From assembly GCA_039649115.1 (NCBI GenBank), contig JBBWZQ010000417.1:1-5312 (forward strand): DNA of 5,312 bases. The letters are read 5' to 3'. The position numbers were made by a program, and so were the translations under genes. Source of the DNA: DATEJJ01 sp039649115. Lineage in GTDB: Bacteria > Actinomycetota > Actinomycetes > Mycobacteriales > Micromonosporaceae. Shown piece by piece: positions 1 through 5,312 of this stretch. Every line of letters begins with the position of its first letter. The first letter of the stretch is position 1. The notes under the pieces were generated by a model. That model was not told the origin of the DNA. It did no database searches and worked only from the letters and a program-made list of their open reading frames with translations.

Positions 1-964
1 GGTGGTGGCGTTGGGGCCGCCGCGGCCGGGGGTGGTGTCCGAGCCACTGGAAGGCCAGCAGGAGGCGCTGTCCTGGTTCACCGCGGAGTACCCCGTGCTG
101 CTCGGCGCGGTACCGCTGGCCGTCAGCCGCGGCCTCGACCGGTACGCCTGCCATCTGGCCCTGGTGCTGGGCACCTTCGGTAACCTGCGTGGCCACTGGG
201 CGGACTGGGCCGACGCGCAGCAGGCCGCCTTGCCTGCCGCGTACCGCCTGGACGACCTCGGCTGGCCGGCGCGCCTGCACCGGGAACTGGGCTACGCGTA
301 CACCTGCCTGGAGCGCTTCGCGGACAGCCAGACGCACTTCACGCTCGCGCTGGACCTGCACGGCGCCCTCGACGACGCCGTCGGGATGGCTCGCACGCTG
401 CGTGGCATGTGCCTGATGTCGGAGCGGCAGGGACGGCTCCGGGAAGCGCTGGAGTACGCGCGCCGCAGCCGCGACCTGCTGCTGGAAAGTGCCGACCAGG
501 CCGGGAAGGCGTACGCGTTCAACTCGGTGGGCTGGTACCACGCCCTGGTCGGCGACTACCACGAGGCCCTGGACAACTGCCGGCAGGCGATCATCCTGCT
601 GTGCGAGGTCGGTGACCGGCTGGGTGAGGCGACGACCTGGGACAGCCTCGGGTTCGCGCACCACCATCTGGGCCAGTACCGGGAGGCGATCGACTGCTAC
701 CGGCGCGCGCTGGACACGTTCCAGGAACTTGGCGACCGCTACTACGAGGCGGACACGCTGCACCACATCGGCGACTCGTACCACGCTGTCGGCGACCGGG
801 CCGCGGCACACCGGGCGCTGCGCCGGGCGGTACACCTCTTCGAGGCGCTGGAGCGGCCCGAGGCCGCCGAGGTCCGGGCCAAGCTCGGGCGCGGGGCCGG
901 GCGTGGGGTGCCACCGGGCACGGACCCGCGTCGGGCGGTGACCACGCGTCGCGCTGGAGTGTGA
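1..964 (+). CDS. C-terminal TPR region of a BTAD/AfsR-type (SARP) transcriptional regulator, 5' truncated by the window
   Basis: The frame is open from the left edge and ends at TGA 962-964. The GTG codons at bases 2 and 5 sit at the edge and are probably internal, so the gene very likely starts upstream. The visible 320 residues are almost all helical. After a lead-in with the pattern ALSWFTAEYPVLLGAV (about residues 22-37) and the motif RGHWADW (63-69), about five TPR units follow with 40-residue spacing, at roughly 88-121, 129-162, 168-201, 209-242 and 249-282. Typical repeat cores are LGxxxxxLGxYxEAIxxYRRALD. This arrangement is characteristic of the C-terminal end of AfsR/DnrI-like regulators, whose N-terminal DNA-binding, BTAD and often NB-ARC ATPase domains would lie outside the window. 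Such proteins usually activate specialised-metabolite genes; the TPR part mediates protein contacts or control. The last 25 residues are Arg/Gly/Pro-rich and probably disordered. It converges on the sulfotransferase gene with a 22-base gap. A TPR protein of another class remains possible because the N-terminus is not seen. Confidence 0.82.
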   Translation, partial: VVALGPPRPGVVSEPLEGQQEALSWFTAEYPVLLGAVPLAVSRGLDRYACHLALVLGTFGNLRGHWADWADAQQAALPAAYRLDDLGWPARLHRELGYAYTCLERFADSQTHFTLALDLHGALDDAVGMARTLRGMCLMSERQGRLREALEYARRSRDLLLESADQAGKAYAFNSVGWYHALVGDYHEALDNCRQAIILLCEVGDRLGEATTWDSLGFAHHHLGQYREAIDCYRRALDTFQELGDRYYEADTLHHIGDSYHAVGDRAAAHRALRRAVHLFEALERPEAAEVRAKLGRGAGRGVPPGTDPRRAVTTRRAGV

Positions 965-986
965 CGGCCATGGGAGCTGGGATCGG

Positions 987-1910
987 TCAATGACCCGGTG
1001 AGTGCCGGGTACTGCGCGAAGACCGAGAGGATGGCGCGGCGCATGGGCCCGCGGTGTCCACCGCCTCGGGGCCCTGCCTGGGAACGATGGCTCGCGCCGC
1101 ATGGGCCGCGTCGGCCCGGTAGCGCTGGAGCATCGCCGCGGTCACGGCGTCCCGCTGCACCACGAGAGCCGGCTGGTACGCAGCGGTCAGGTCGGGCAGG
1201 GCCAGATCGGCGAGGATGGTGTTGGCACAGGCGACCAGGTCGCCCGCCAGGTCGTCGTAGCTGATGTGCCTCGTCGGCGTGCCGAGCGCCCGTAGGTAGC
1301 CGCGCCATTGCTCGTTGGCCTGTGCGATGGTCTCGCAGATTTCCTTCAGGTCCGCGTAGTCGTACACGTCGCCGGTTCCCAGCCGGGTCCGGGCCGCGGC
1401 GGCCACGCCGGGCGGTCCCCAGAAGGCGTCATCGTAGCGGAGGATGGTTTGCGATCCGGCGCCGTCGGTGGCGAAGACGCCGGAGGCGTACGCCCGGAGT
1501 ACCGAGACCGCCTGCACGTCGACGGGTGACCGGGTGACCATGACCACACGTATCCGGGCCGGTAGCAGTTGGCCGGTGAGTAACTCGTTGACGGGCTCGC
1601 CGGTGCCGGCCCGCATCAGCTGTGCCAGTTGGTGCCAGTGGAGCTTGAAGCCGCTGACCCCCTTGCGGCATGTCTGCCGGAGCCGGTCGAGAAGGTAGCC
1701 GCGGCACGCCGCAACCGACTGCGCGCGGTCGGTGCCGCCGGGCGTGGTGAGATATGACAGGCGCGCGTTCGAGAGCTGCGCTCTGGAGAACCATTCGGTG
1801 GGCTCTGCGGCTCCGGCCGCGGCCAGCGCCTGGCACAGCACGGTCGTGCCCGTGCGCGGAGTCCCGGCGATCAGGTATACGGTGCTGGGTTCGGCGGCCG
1901 TACTGATCAC
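987..1910 (-). CDS. Stf0-type PAPS-dependent sulfotransferase
   Basis: Predicted to transfer sulfate from 3'-phosphoadenosine-5'-phosphosulfate to a hydroxyl, probably of a sugar, in the cytoplasm. The N-terminus has the strand-loop YLIAGTPRTGTTVL (12-25), the 5'-phosphosulfate loop in its Stf0 form. It is followed by EPTEWF (36-41), matching the P-x-E-aromatic-F stretch whose Glu (here E39) is the proposed general base in mycobacterial Stf0. GFKLHWHQL (87-95), VVMVTRSPVDVQAVSVLRA (122-140, the 3'-phosphate-binding segment), YDYADLKEI...NEQWRGYL (183-206) and ISYDDL (216-221) follow in the family order. QRDAVTAAMLQRYRAD (252-267) matches the usual family C-terminus. Residues 268-307 are an extra low-complexity tail rich in Ala, Ser and Arg. 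Stf0 domains are usually about 240-270 residues, so the tail accounts for the extra length. The GTG start (1908-1910) overlaps the TGA of the upstream MFS gene by 4 bases, indicating translational coupling; the RBS is weak. Leu110 is encoded by TTA (1581-1583), the only in-frame TTA in the genes as called here. The substrate is unknown; trehalose is the known one for the mycobacterial homologue. Confidence 0.9.
   Translation of the reverse strand: MISTAAEPSTVYLIAGTPRTGTTVLCQALAAAGAAEPTEWFSRAQLSNARLSYLTTPGGTDRAQSVAACRGYLLDRLRQTCRKGVSGFKLHWHQLAQLMRAGTGEPVNELLTGQLLPARIRVVMVTRSPVDVQAVSVLRAYASGVFATDGAGSQTILRYDDAFWGPPGVAAAARTRLGTGDVYDYADLKEICETIAQANEQWRGYLRALGTPTRHISYDDLAGDLVACANTILADLALPDLTAAYQPALVVQRDAVTAAMLQRYRADAAHAARAIVPRQGPEAVDTAGPCAAPSSRSSRSTRHSPGH
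993..1010. terminator. Possible short hairpin at the convergent gene ends
   Basis: ACCCGG, a 6-base loop and CCGGGT form a perfect 6-bp GC-rich stem about 30 bases after the regulator's stop and within the last codons of the sulfotransferase gene. There is no T-run on either side, so it would be at best a weak, non-canonical terminator. Confidence 0.25.
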
Positions 1911-3145
1911 CTACCATTCGTGCCCACGGTCAGCTCGCTGCCCAGGAGCATGAAGCACGCGCTGAGTGCCATCGCGCATGCCGAGACGCTCCATACCACG
2001 GTGTATCCGCCGTGCACGACCAGCAGGCCGGCGCCGAGTGGGCCGAGGCATGCCCCGGCGTACACCCCGGTCTGGGTGATGGAGGTGACCGCGGCCGGTG
2101 TCCGCGGGCGGAGCCGGGCCACCGAAAATGTCAGCAGCCCTGGCCAGCACCAACCCAAACCATACCCGAGGGTCACCCCGAGCAGCGAGGCGGCCGGTCG
2201 GCGGAGGCCGAGCAGTGCGATCCCCGACGCGCCGATGGCGAGCATCGCGGCGACCATGGAGAGGTGTCCGCGGTTCCACCGGTCGGCGAGCCAGCCGACG
2301 AACAGCCGGGCGCAGACACAGATCACACCGCCGAGGGTCAGCATGAGGCCGGCCAAGGCCTCGGTCACCCCTTGCGCCACGGCCGAATCGACAAGAAACG
2401 TCGCGACCGTCGTCGCCGCGGCCGCACCCAGCGCGGCACCCACGCTGAGTGCGACGAGGCCGGCGCCGGCCGGTTCGCGCCCGCGGCGGCGGGCGGCTGG
2501 CGCACGCGCCATCGCGGGGCGGGGCCGGTCCCGGGGTACCAGCGCGAGCGCTGCCAACGCGAGCGCGGCGCCGGCCACGAAGCCCCAGCGCCAGCCGACG
2601 GTCAGCGCGAGAGCGGGTACGGCGGCTCCGGACAGCAGGGTCGCCAGCGGGACAGCGGCCTGTTTGGCGCCGAAGGCGAACCCGTGCCGGCGGCGCGGTA
2701 CCGACCGGCTCAGTGAGGCGTTGGAGGCGAGTTGGCCGAGCGAGTTGGCGGTCGCCGCGACCGCGAGCATCAATACCAGCGCGGGCATCGACCGCGCGGA
2801 CAGCGCGATGGCCAGCATCGCGTCGGCCGCCAGAAGGATCGCCACCCGGGCCGTCCAGGCTGGACCGAGGCGCTCGACGAGGGCGCCCACGGGCAACGAG
2901 CCGAGCGCGGTCACTCCGAAGTAGACAGACACGGCGAGGCCGAGCGTAGTGGGTGTCAGGTTCAGCTCCCGGCAGATCTGCACCGCCAACCCGCTGACCA
3001 GAAACACCGGGATGACCGACGCGACCGTCGTGGTGACCGCGGCGACGGCGGTGGATACCGGCTTCGGCGCCGGGGGCGCCGCGGCCGCTGGTACCGCAGC
3101 GGACGCGACTACGCGCAGGGGGACCGCTACCTGGGAGATGGTCAC
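1907..3145 (-). CDS. Major facilitator superfamily (MFS) transporter, 12 membrane helices
   Basis: A 412-residue integral membrane protein with the length and helix pattern of a secondary carrier. A basic, Ala/Pro-rich N-terminal tail (1-33) precedes the first helix (about 36-57). The helix 2-3 loop carries a degenerate MFS motif A, GALVERLGPAWTAR (87-100), and the equivalent loop in the second half is GWLADRWNRGH (284-294), showing the two-fold family repeat. FGAKQAAVPLATLLSG (158-173) in helix 5 and GWCWPGLLTFSV (331-342) resemble conserved segments of actinobacterial MFS proteins of the CynX/nitrate-like type; I cannot assign a substrate. The central Arg-rich cytoplasmic loop lies at about 204-228. 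The GTG start (3143-3145) is supported by GAGGAG six bases upstream. The stop overlaps the GTG of the sulfotransferase gene, so carrier and enzyme are probably made in step. Context suggests export of a sulfated product, or uptake of its precursor; the direction cannot be read from sequence. Confidence 0.92.
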   Translation of the reverse strand: MTISQVAVPLRVVASAAVPAAAAPPAPKPVSTAVAAVTTTVASVIPVFLVSGLAVQICRELNLTPTTLGLAVSVYFGVTALGSLPVGALVERLGPAWTARVAILLAADAMLAIALSARSMPALVLMLAVAATANSLGQLASNASLSRSVPRRRHGFAFGAKQAAVPLATLLSGAAVPALALTVGWRWGFVAGAALALAALALVPRDRPRPAMARAPAARRRGREPAGAGLVALSVGAALGAAAATTVATFLVDSAVAQGVTEALAGLMLTLGGVICVCARLFVGWLADRWNRGHLSMVAAMLAIGASGIALLGLRRPAASLLGVTLGYGLGWCWPGLLTFSVARLRPRTPAAVTSITQTGVYAGACLGPLGAGLLVVHGGYTVVWSVSACAMALSACFMLLGSELTVGTNGR

Positions 3146-3151
3146 CGGTCG

Positions 3152-3157
3152 CTCCTC
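3152..3157 (-). promoter_or_regulatory. Ribosome binding site of the MFS gene
   Basis: On the minus strand GAGGAG lies 6 bases upstream of the GTG at 3145. It is the best Shine-Dalgarno match in the three-gene unit and fixes the MFS start, inside the 30-base gap after the CBM-domain gene. Confidence 0.75.
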
Positions 3158-3175
3158 GTGTCCAAGGTGGACGCT

Positions 3176-4045
3176 TCAGGCTAGTTTCGGGGTGAGCTTG
3201 ATCTTGTCTATCGCGGGCGCGTGCCCCTTCCGGTTGGCGAAGGTGATGGTGTCGGCACCCGCCGCCAGGTGTACGGTCACCGTGCGCTGCGAGCAGCAGG
3301 CCGCGCCGGCGGTCACCTGGACGGTGACCGGGGCGAAGCCGGACACGGTGATCACCACGGTCCGCGTGGCGTCGCCGTTCAGGTGGACGTAGAAGAAGGT
3401 GAGAAGGTACGCACCGGCCGCTCGCGCGGATACGACAAAGGTCAGGCTGCCGGGGCCGGCGGGGTTGCCCCACGTACCGATGTTCTTGACGATCTGGCCG
3501 CCCGAGGCGCCGGGATAGGCTGCGACAACGGCCGATCCGATCGACGTGTTCGACGCCGCCTCGGCCTCGTAGGTGGCGGATGCGCCGCCACGCCGGGCGG
3601 CGGGTGCCGTCGGACCGGGATCGGCCGCGGCGGTCGTCGACGGCGCTACAGATGCCTGTGGGGCGGCGCCGCCACCGGCCAGGACCGAGGGCGGGCTCGT
3701 TGCCGTGCGGCCGGCAGTCCACGTGGCGGCGCGCGAACCCTGGCGGGTGCGGGGACCCAGCGCGAATCCGGCCGCCACGATGACGACGAGCAGGACGATG
3801 GCCGCGACCGGGAGCAGCGCCCAACTCTTCACACCCGCGCGCCGGTCCCGCACGGGCGGCAGGTCGTCCCGGGTTATGTCCGCGTCGTCCCAGTATCGAC
3901 CCACGACGGTCTCGGGCTCGGGCTGCCGCCACGGAGCTTGGTCCGGCGCCGCGCGTGTGGCCTCGTGGAACCCGGACGACCAGCGCACGGGATCAGGGTC
4001 GCCGAGGTCCTTGCCGGTCGTTGTCAGACGCTCTGCAGCACGCAT
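3176..4045 (-). CDS. Single-pass membrane protein with extracellular CBM6/CBM35-like carbohydrate-binding domain
   Basis: From the ATG at 4043-4045 this is 289 residues. Residues 1-72 form a polar cytoplasmic segment rich in Asp, Arg, Trp and Pro with no domain I recognise. After a basic stretch (RDRRAGVK) comes one membrane helix (about 76-97, LLPVAAIVLLVVIVAAGFAL). An Ala/Thr/Pro/Gly-rich linker (about 98-157) then leads to a C-terminal beta-sandwich (about 158-286). That domain begins YEAEAASN, contains GGQIVKNIGTW, the strand YLLTFFYVHLNGDATR, and ends TITFANRKGHAPAIDKIKL; this is the usual start and finish of CBM6/CBM35-type modules (YEAE... / NxxGxAPxIDxI). The topology predicts the module outside the cell, binding a glycan. 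The domain has two adjacent cysteines (250-251, ACCS) and no others. A GTG at 4129 would add 28 residues, but that extension has 11 of 28 third positions A/T, includes a TTA codon and has no good RBS, so I prefer the ATG, although its RBS is also weak. First gene of the unit with the MFS and Stf0 genes. No enzymatic domain is visible. Confidence 0.82.
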   Translation of the reverse strand: MRAAERLTTTGKDLGDPDPVRWSSGFHEATRAAPDQAPWRQPEPETVVGRYWDDADITRDDLPPVRDRRAGVKSWALLPVAAIVLLVVIVAAGFALGPRTRQGSRAATWTAGRTATSPPSVLAGGGAAPQASVAPSTTAAADPGPTAPAARRGGASATYEAEAASNTSIGSAVVAAYPGASGGQIVKNIGTWGNPAGPGSLTFVVSARAAGAYLLTFFYVHLNGDATRTVVITVSGFAPVTVQVTAGAACCSQRTVTVHLAAGADTITFANRKGHAPAIDKIKLTPKLA

Positions 4046-4238
4046 GCGGATACCGAACCATCCCCGACGTGGCAGGACACAGGTCAGGATTCCGGACAGC
4101 GGTGTGGGTAAAACTGCCGTACTGGCCACGCCTTCGGGTGCCTAGCGTCGGTGATGTCAAGCCATCTCCAGCCTGTTCCATTGATCCGGTACCGACAATC
4201 CAAAGCACCGTGGCGGCGGTCTGCGACATCTGATCGCG

Positions 4239-4254
4239 GGCCGCCGCGGCGGCC
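4239..4254. repeat. Perfect 16-bp GC palindrome upstream of the type VII-like pair
   Basis: GGCCGCCGCGGCGGCC equals its own reverse complement. It lies 11 bases before the GGGAG ribosome binding site of the gene at 4279. It may be an operator half-site pair or a stem in the 5' leader that could influence translation. In DNA this GC-rich such palindromes also arise by chance, so the functional reading is weak. Confidence 0.35.
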
Positions 4255-4265
4255 GGAATACCACC

Positions 4266-4270
4266 GGGAG
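4266..4270 (+). promoter_or_regulatory. Ribosome binding site of the small helical protein gene
   Basis: GGGAG sits 8 bases before the ATG at 4279 and supports that start; it directly follows the GC palindrome. Confidence 0.6.
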
Positions 4271-4278
4271 CCGACACC

Positions 4279-4605
4279 ATGAACACCGACAACGGTTTCT
4301 TCCGCGAACACGTGCAGTCGCTGGAGCGGTTTGGCGCAGAGCTGTCGGCCCAACTCGACGCGCTGCGCGGGCCGAGCGACCGGCTGGCCGTGCTCGCCGG
4401 CGGCGAGCTACCGCTCGGCGACTTCGCCGAGGCGCACGCACTGGCCCTGCGCCAGCTCACCGCCGCCCGGCAGATGGCGGGGCTGGTGCAGGCGGTACAC
4501 GAGGCGGTGAGCTTCGCGGGCGAGGTCACCCGTGTCGTGGCGAGCAGCCACGAGCACTTCGACCAGCAGGCCGCATTCGGCGCGGGCATGCTGCAGGCGG
4601 GCTGA
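4279..4605 (+). CDS. Small helical protein, probable type VII (ESX-like) secretion partner
   Basis: Encodes 108 residues, the size of WXG100/Esx/EspC-like proteins. It has no signal peptide, cysteine or membrane helix. Two helical stretches (about 7-31 and 48-96) are separated by a Gly/Pro-containing loop (31-47, with GPSDR and GGELPLGD), giving a helix-turn-helix hairpin outline. It lacks a WxG motif and any tyrosine, so it has no canonical YxxxD/E secretion signal. The second gene of the pair has both, which fits heterodimers in which one partner carries the signal. The C-terminus HFDQQAAFGAGMLQAG is flexible. The ATG has a GGGAG RBS at 8 bases, and only 3 bases separate the stop from the next ATG, so the two are surely co-translated. 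The assignment rests on size, helical pattern and neighbour rather than a diagnostic motif; I do not recognise a named family member. Confidence 0.7.
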   Translation: MNTDNGFFREHVQSLERFGAELSAQLDALRGPSDRLAVLAGGELPLGDFAEAHALALRQLTAARQMAGLVQAVHEAVSFAGEVTRVVASSHEHFDQQAAFGAGMLQAG

Positions 4606-4608
4606 GCG

Positions 4609-5312
4609 ATGGACGACCGCACCGATTTCGGCGGGTACAGCCACGCCGCGCTCATCCAGATGCTGCACGCCGGCGACCCGAACGCGGTCACCGCCGCCTG
4701 TGAGGTATGGGCTGCCATCGGGTGCTCCCTGCACGACCGGGCGGGAGAGCTCGAAGACCAGCTGCGCGTGCTCGACGGCAAGTGGCAGGGGGACGCCGCG
4801 AACGCGTACCAGACGATGCTCCGCGACCTGGTCCACGGCATCCGGCAGACCGCCACCACCGCGTTGGCCCTGCGCGACCTCAGCTACCAGGCGAGCGACG
4901 CGCTCCAGAAGGCAAGGCTGGCCGCACCATCCATAGTGGACGTATTTGCGCTGTCGCCGGCCGTGATAGCCACCGCGACGATCCCGCTGGCGCCGCCGCC
5001 CGGTGCGAACACCGCGGCGGTGGCCGCCCTGGTGCAACGGCAGGCAGAGGCCGCCGCGCTGGTGCGCCAGCACCTGGACGCGGTGGCTGCGGCGAACGCC
5101 GCGCAGGCACAGGCCGTCGCGGTGATGGCGTGGCTGGCCGACCAGGACGTTACGATGCAGGAGGCGGTACCGCAGGCGCCCGCGGCCACGATCGCCGGAG
5201 TGGCCGCCGACGGCACCGTGGTGCCCGGCACCGCCGGTCGGGTGAACCCGGCGGTGGCGGGCGGTTCGGCCGACACCCGGCTGTTCAGCCAGGTCTTCGG
5301 CGCGGGTGTCGC
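4609..5312 (+). CDS. PPE/WXG100-like type VII secretion substrate, 3' end outside the window
   Basis: The frame is open from ATG 4609 to the right edge (234 codons plus 2 bases) with no stop, so the gene is 3' truncated here. Residues 12-104 form two long helices joined at the turn K-W59-Q-G61, the WxG hallmark of Esx/PPE-type substrates. The second helix ends with Y93-QAS-D97, a match to the YxxxD/E signal of type VII secretion, 34 residues after the WxG. This spacing is similar to that in Esx proteins. A Pro-rich break (125-131, PLAPPPG) is followed by another Ala/Gln-rich amphipathic helix (about 135-176, AAVAALVQRQAEAAALV). A flexible Ala/Gly/Val/Pro region (185-222) comes next and may be the start of a variable C-terminal part. 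The length already exceeds a plain WXG100 protein, so a PPE-like or effector-bearing protein is more likely. It follows its presumed partner by 3 bases, with a weak AGGCGGG RBS. The downstream genes and C-terminal domain are not visible. Confidence 0.75.
   Translation, partial: MDDRTDFGGYSHAALIQMLHAGDPNAVTAACEVWAAIGCSLHDRAGELEDQLRVLDGKWQGDAANAYQTMLRDLVHGIRQTATTALALRDLSYQASDALQKARLAAPSIVDVFALSPAVIATATIPLAPPPGANTAAVAALVQRQAEAAALVRQHLDAVAAANAAQAQAVAVMAWLADQDVTMQEAVPQAPAATIAGVAADGTVVPGTAGRVNPAVAGGSADTRLFSQVFGAGV

Larger units (their letters stand above)
4046..4278. other. Divergent intergenic region between the CBM/MFS/Stf0 unit and the type VII-like pair
   Basis: About 230 bases of visibly lower GC and weaker codon bias than the flanking genes, which fits a promoter region serving both directions. 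I see no convincing -35/-10 pair on either strand. A TTGACA hexamer on the minus strand (4155-4160) has no matching -10 at 16-18 bases. On the plus strand TTGATC (4181-4186) likewise lacks a partner. The segment holds a perfect GC palindrome at 4239-4254. If the GTG at 4129 is used instead, the non-coding part shrinks to 4130-4278. Confidence 0.6.

Noticed and set aside
1920..2924. Plus-strand open frame of 334 residues antisense to the MFS gene
   Set aside because: Composition (Ala/Arg/Ser/Pro/Thr) is that of an antisense shadow in high-GC DNA; no recognisable domain, and the opposite strand has a well-supported 12-helix transporter.
1911..3932. Minus-strand open frame of 673 residues, longer than any gene called here
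   Set aside because: It is a shadow frame spanning both the MFS and CBM genes, extremely Arg/Gly/Pro-rich, without membrane helices or domain motifs. The true frames show clear family motifs and codon bias.
3221..4111. Plus-strand open frame of 296 residues antisense to the CBM-domain gene
   Set aside because: Gly/Arg-rich shadow without motifs. The minus strand encodes a coherent cytoplasmic-helix-linker-CBM protein.
4046..4129. 28-residue N-terminal extension of the CBM-domain protein from GTG 4129
   Set aside because: 11 of 28 third positions are A/T, it includes a TTA codon and the only GAAGG is 1 base from the GTG, so coding is unlikely. I kept ATG 4045, though the longer form cannot be excluded.
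4139..4160. TTGACA followed by TAGGCA on the minus strand as a promoter for the CBM/MFS/Stf0 unit
   Set aside because: The hexamers are only 10 bases apart, too short for a sigma-70-type promoter, and no -10-like hexamer lies 16-18 bases from TTGACA.
3993..4859. Minus-strand open frame of 288 residues across the divergent intergenic region and the type VII-like pair
   Set aside because: Low-complexity Ser/Ala/Arg composition. It runs antisense to two tightly spaced genes with WxG and YxxxD motifs and a supported RBS.
1..5312. CRISPR array, tRNA/rRNA genes or insertion sequence ends
   Set aside because: No regularly spaced direct repeats, tRNA-like cloverleaf, transposase motif or terminal inverted repeats were seen on reading both strands.

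Overview
The window is very GC-rich with strong G/C bias at third codon positions, GTG starts, a SARP-type regulator, a PPE/WXG100-like gene pair and one rare TTA codon. This points to a filamentous actinomycete. A Micromonosporaceae-like genome is my best guess, but the sequence does not prove the family.

Layout. (1) Bases 1-964, + strand: the 3' part of a large regulator, visible only as its C-terminal tetratricopeptide (TPR) domain of the BTAD/AfsR (SARP) type. (2) Bases 987-4045, - strand: three genes in one tight unit, in transcription order a single-pass membrane protein with an extracellular CBM6/CBM35-like carbohydrate-binding domain, a 12-helix MFS transporter, and a Stf0-type PAPS-dependent sulfotransferase. 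Its last two genes overlap by 4 bases (GTGA), and the first gap is 30 bases with a strong ribosome binding site. (3) Bases 4046-4278: a divergent intergenic region with a perfect 16-bp GC palindrome. (4) Bases 4279-5312, + strand: a small helical protein followed 3 bases later by a PPE/WXG100-like protein that runs off the window and has no stop codon in it; together they look like a type VII secretion substrate pair.

How they may work together. Stf0 enzymes sulfate sugars; the best-known one makes trehalose-2-sulfate for mycobacterial sulfolipid. A sulfotransferase co-translated with an MFS carrier and preceded by a surface glycan-binding protein suggests a 'sulfate, export, bind at the surface' module for a sugar or glycolipid. 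This is inference; no gene for a lipid or polyketide scaffold is visible. The sulfotransferase carries a TTA leucine codon, so its expression may depend on the rare bldA-type tRNA. The SARP regulator (convergent) and the type VII pair (divergent) flank this unit, but nothing in the sequence ties them to it functionally.
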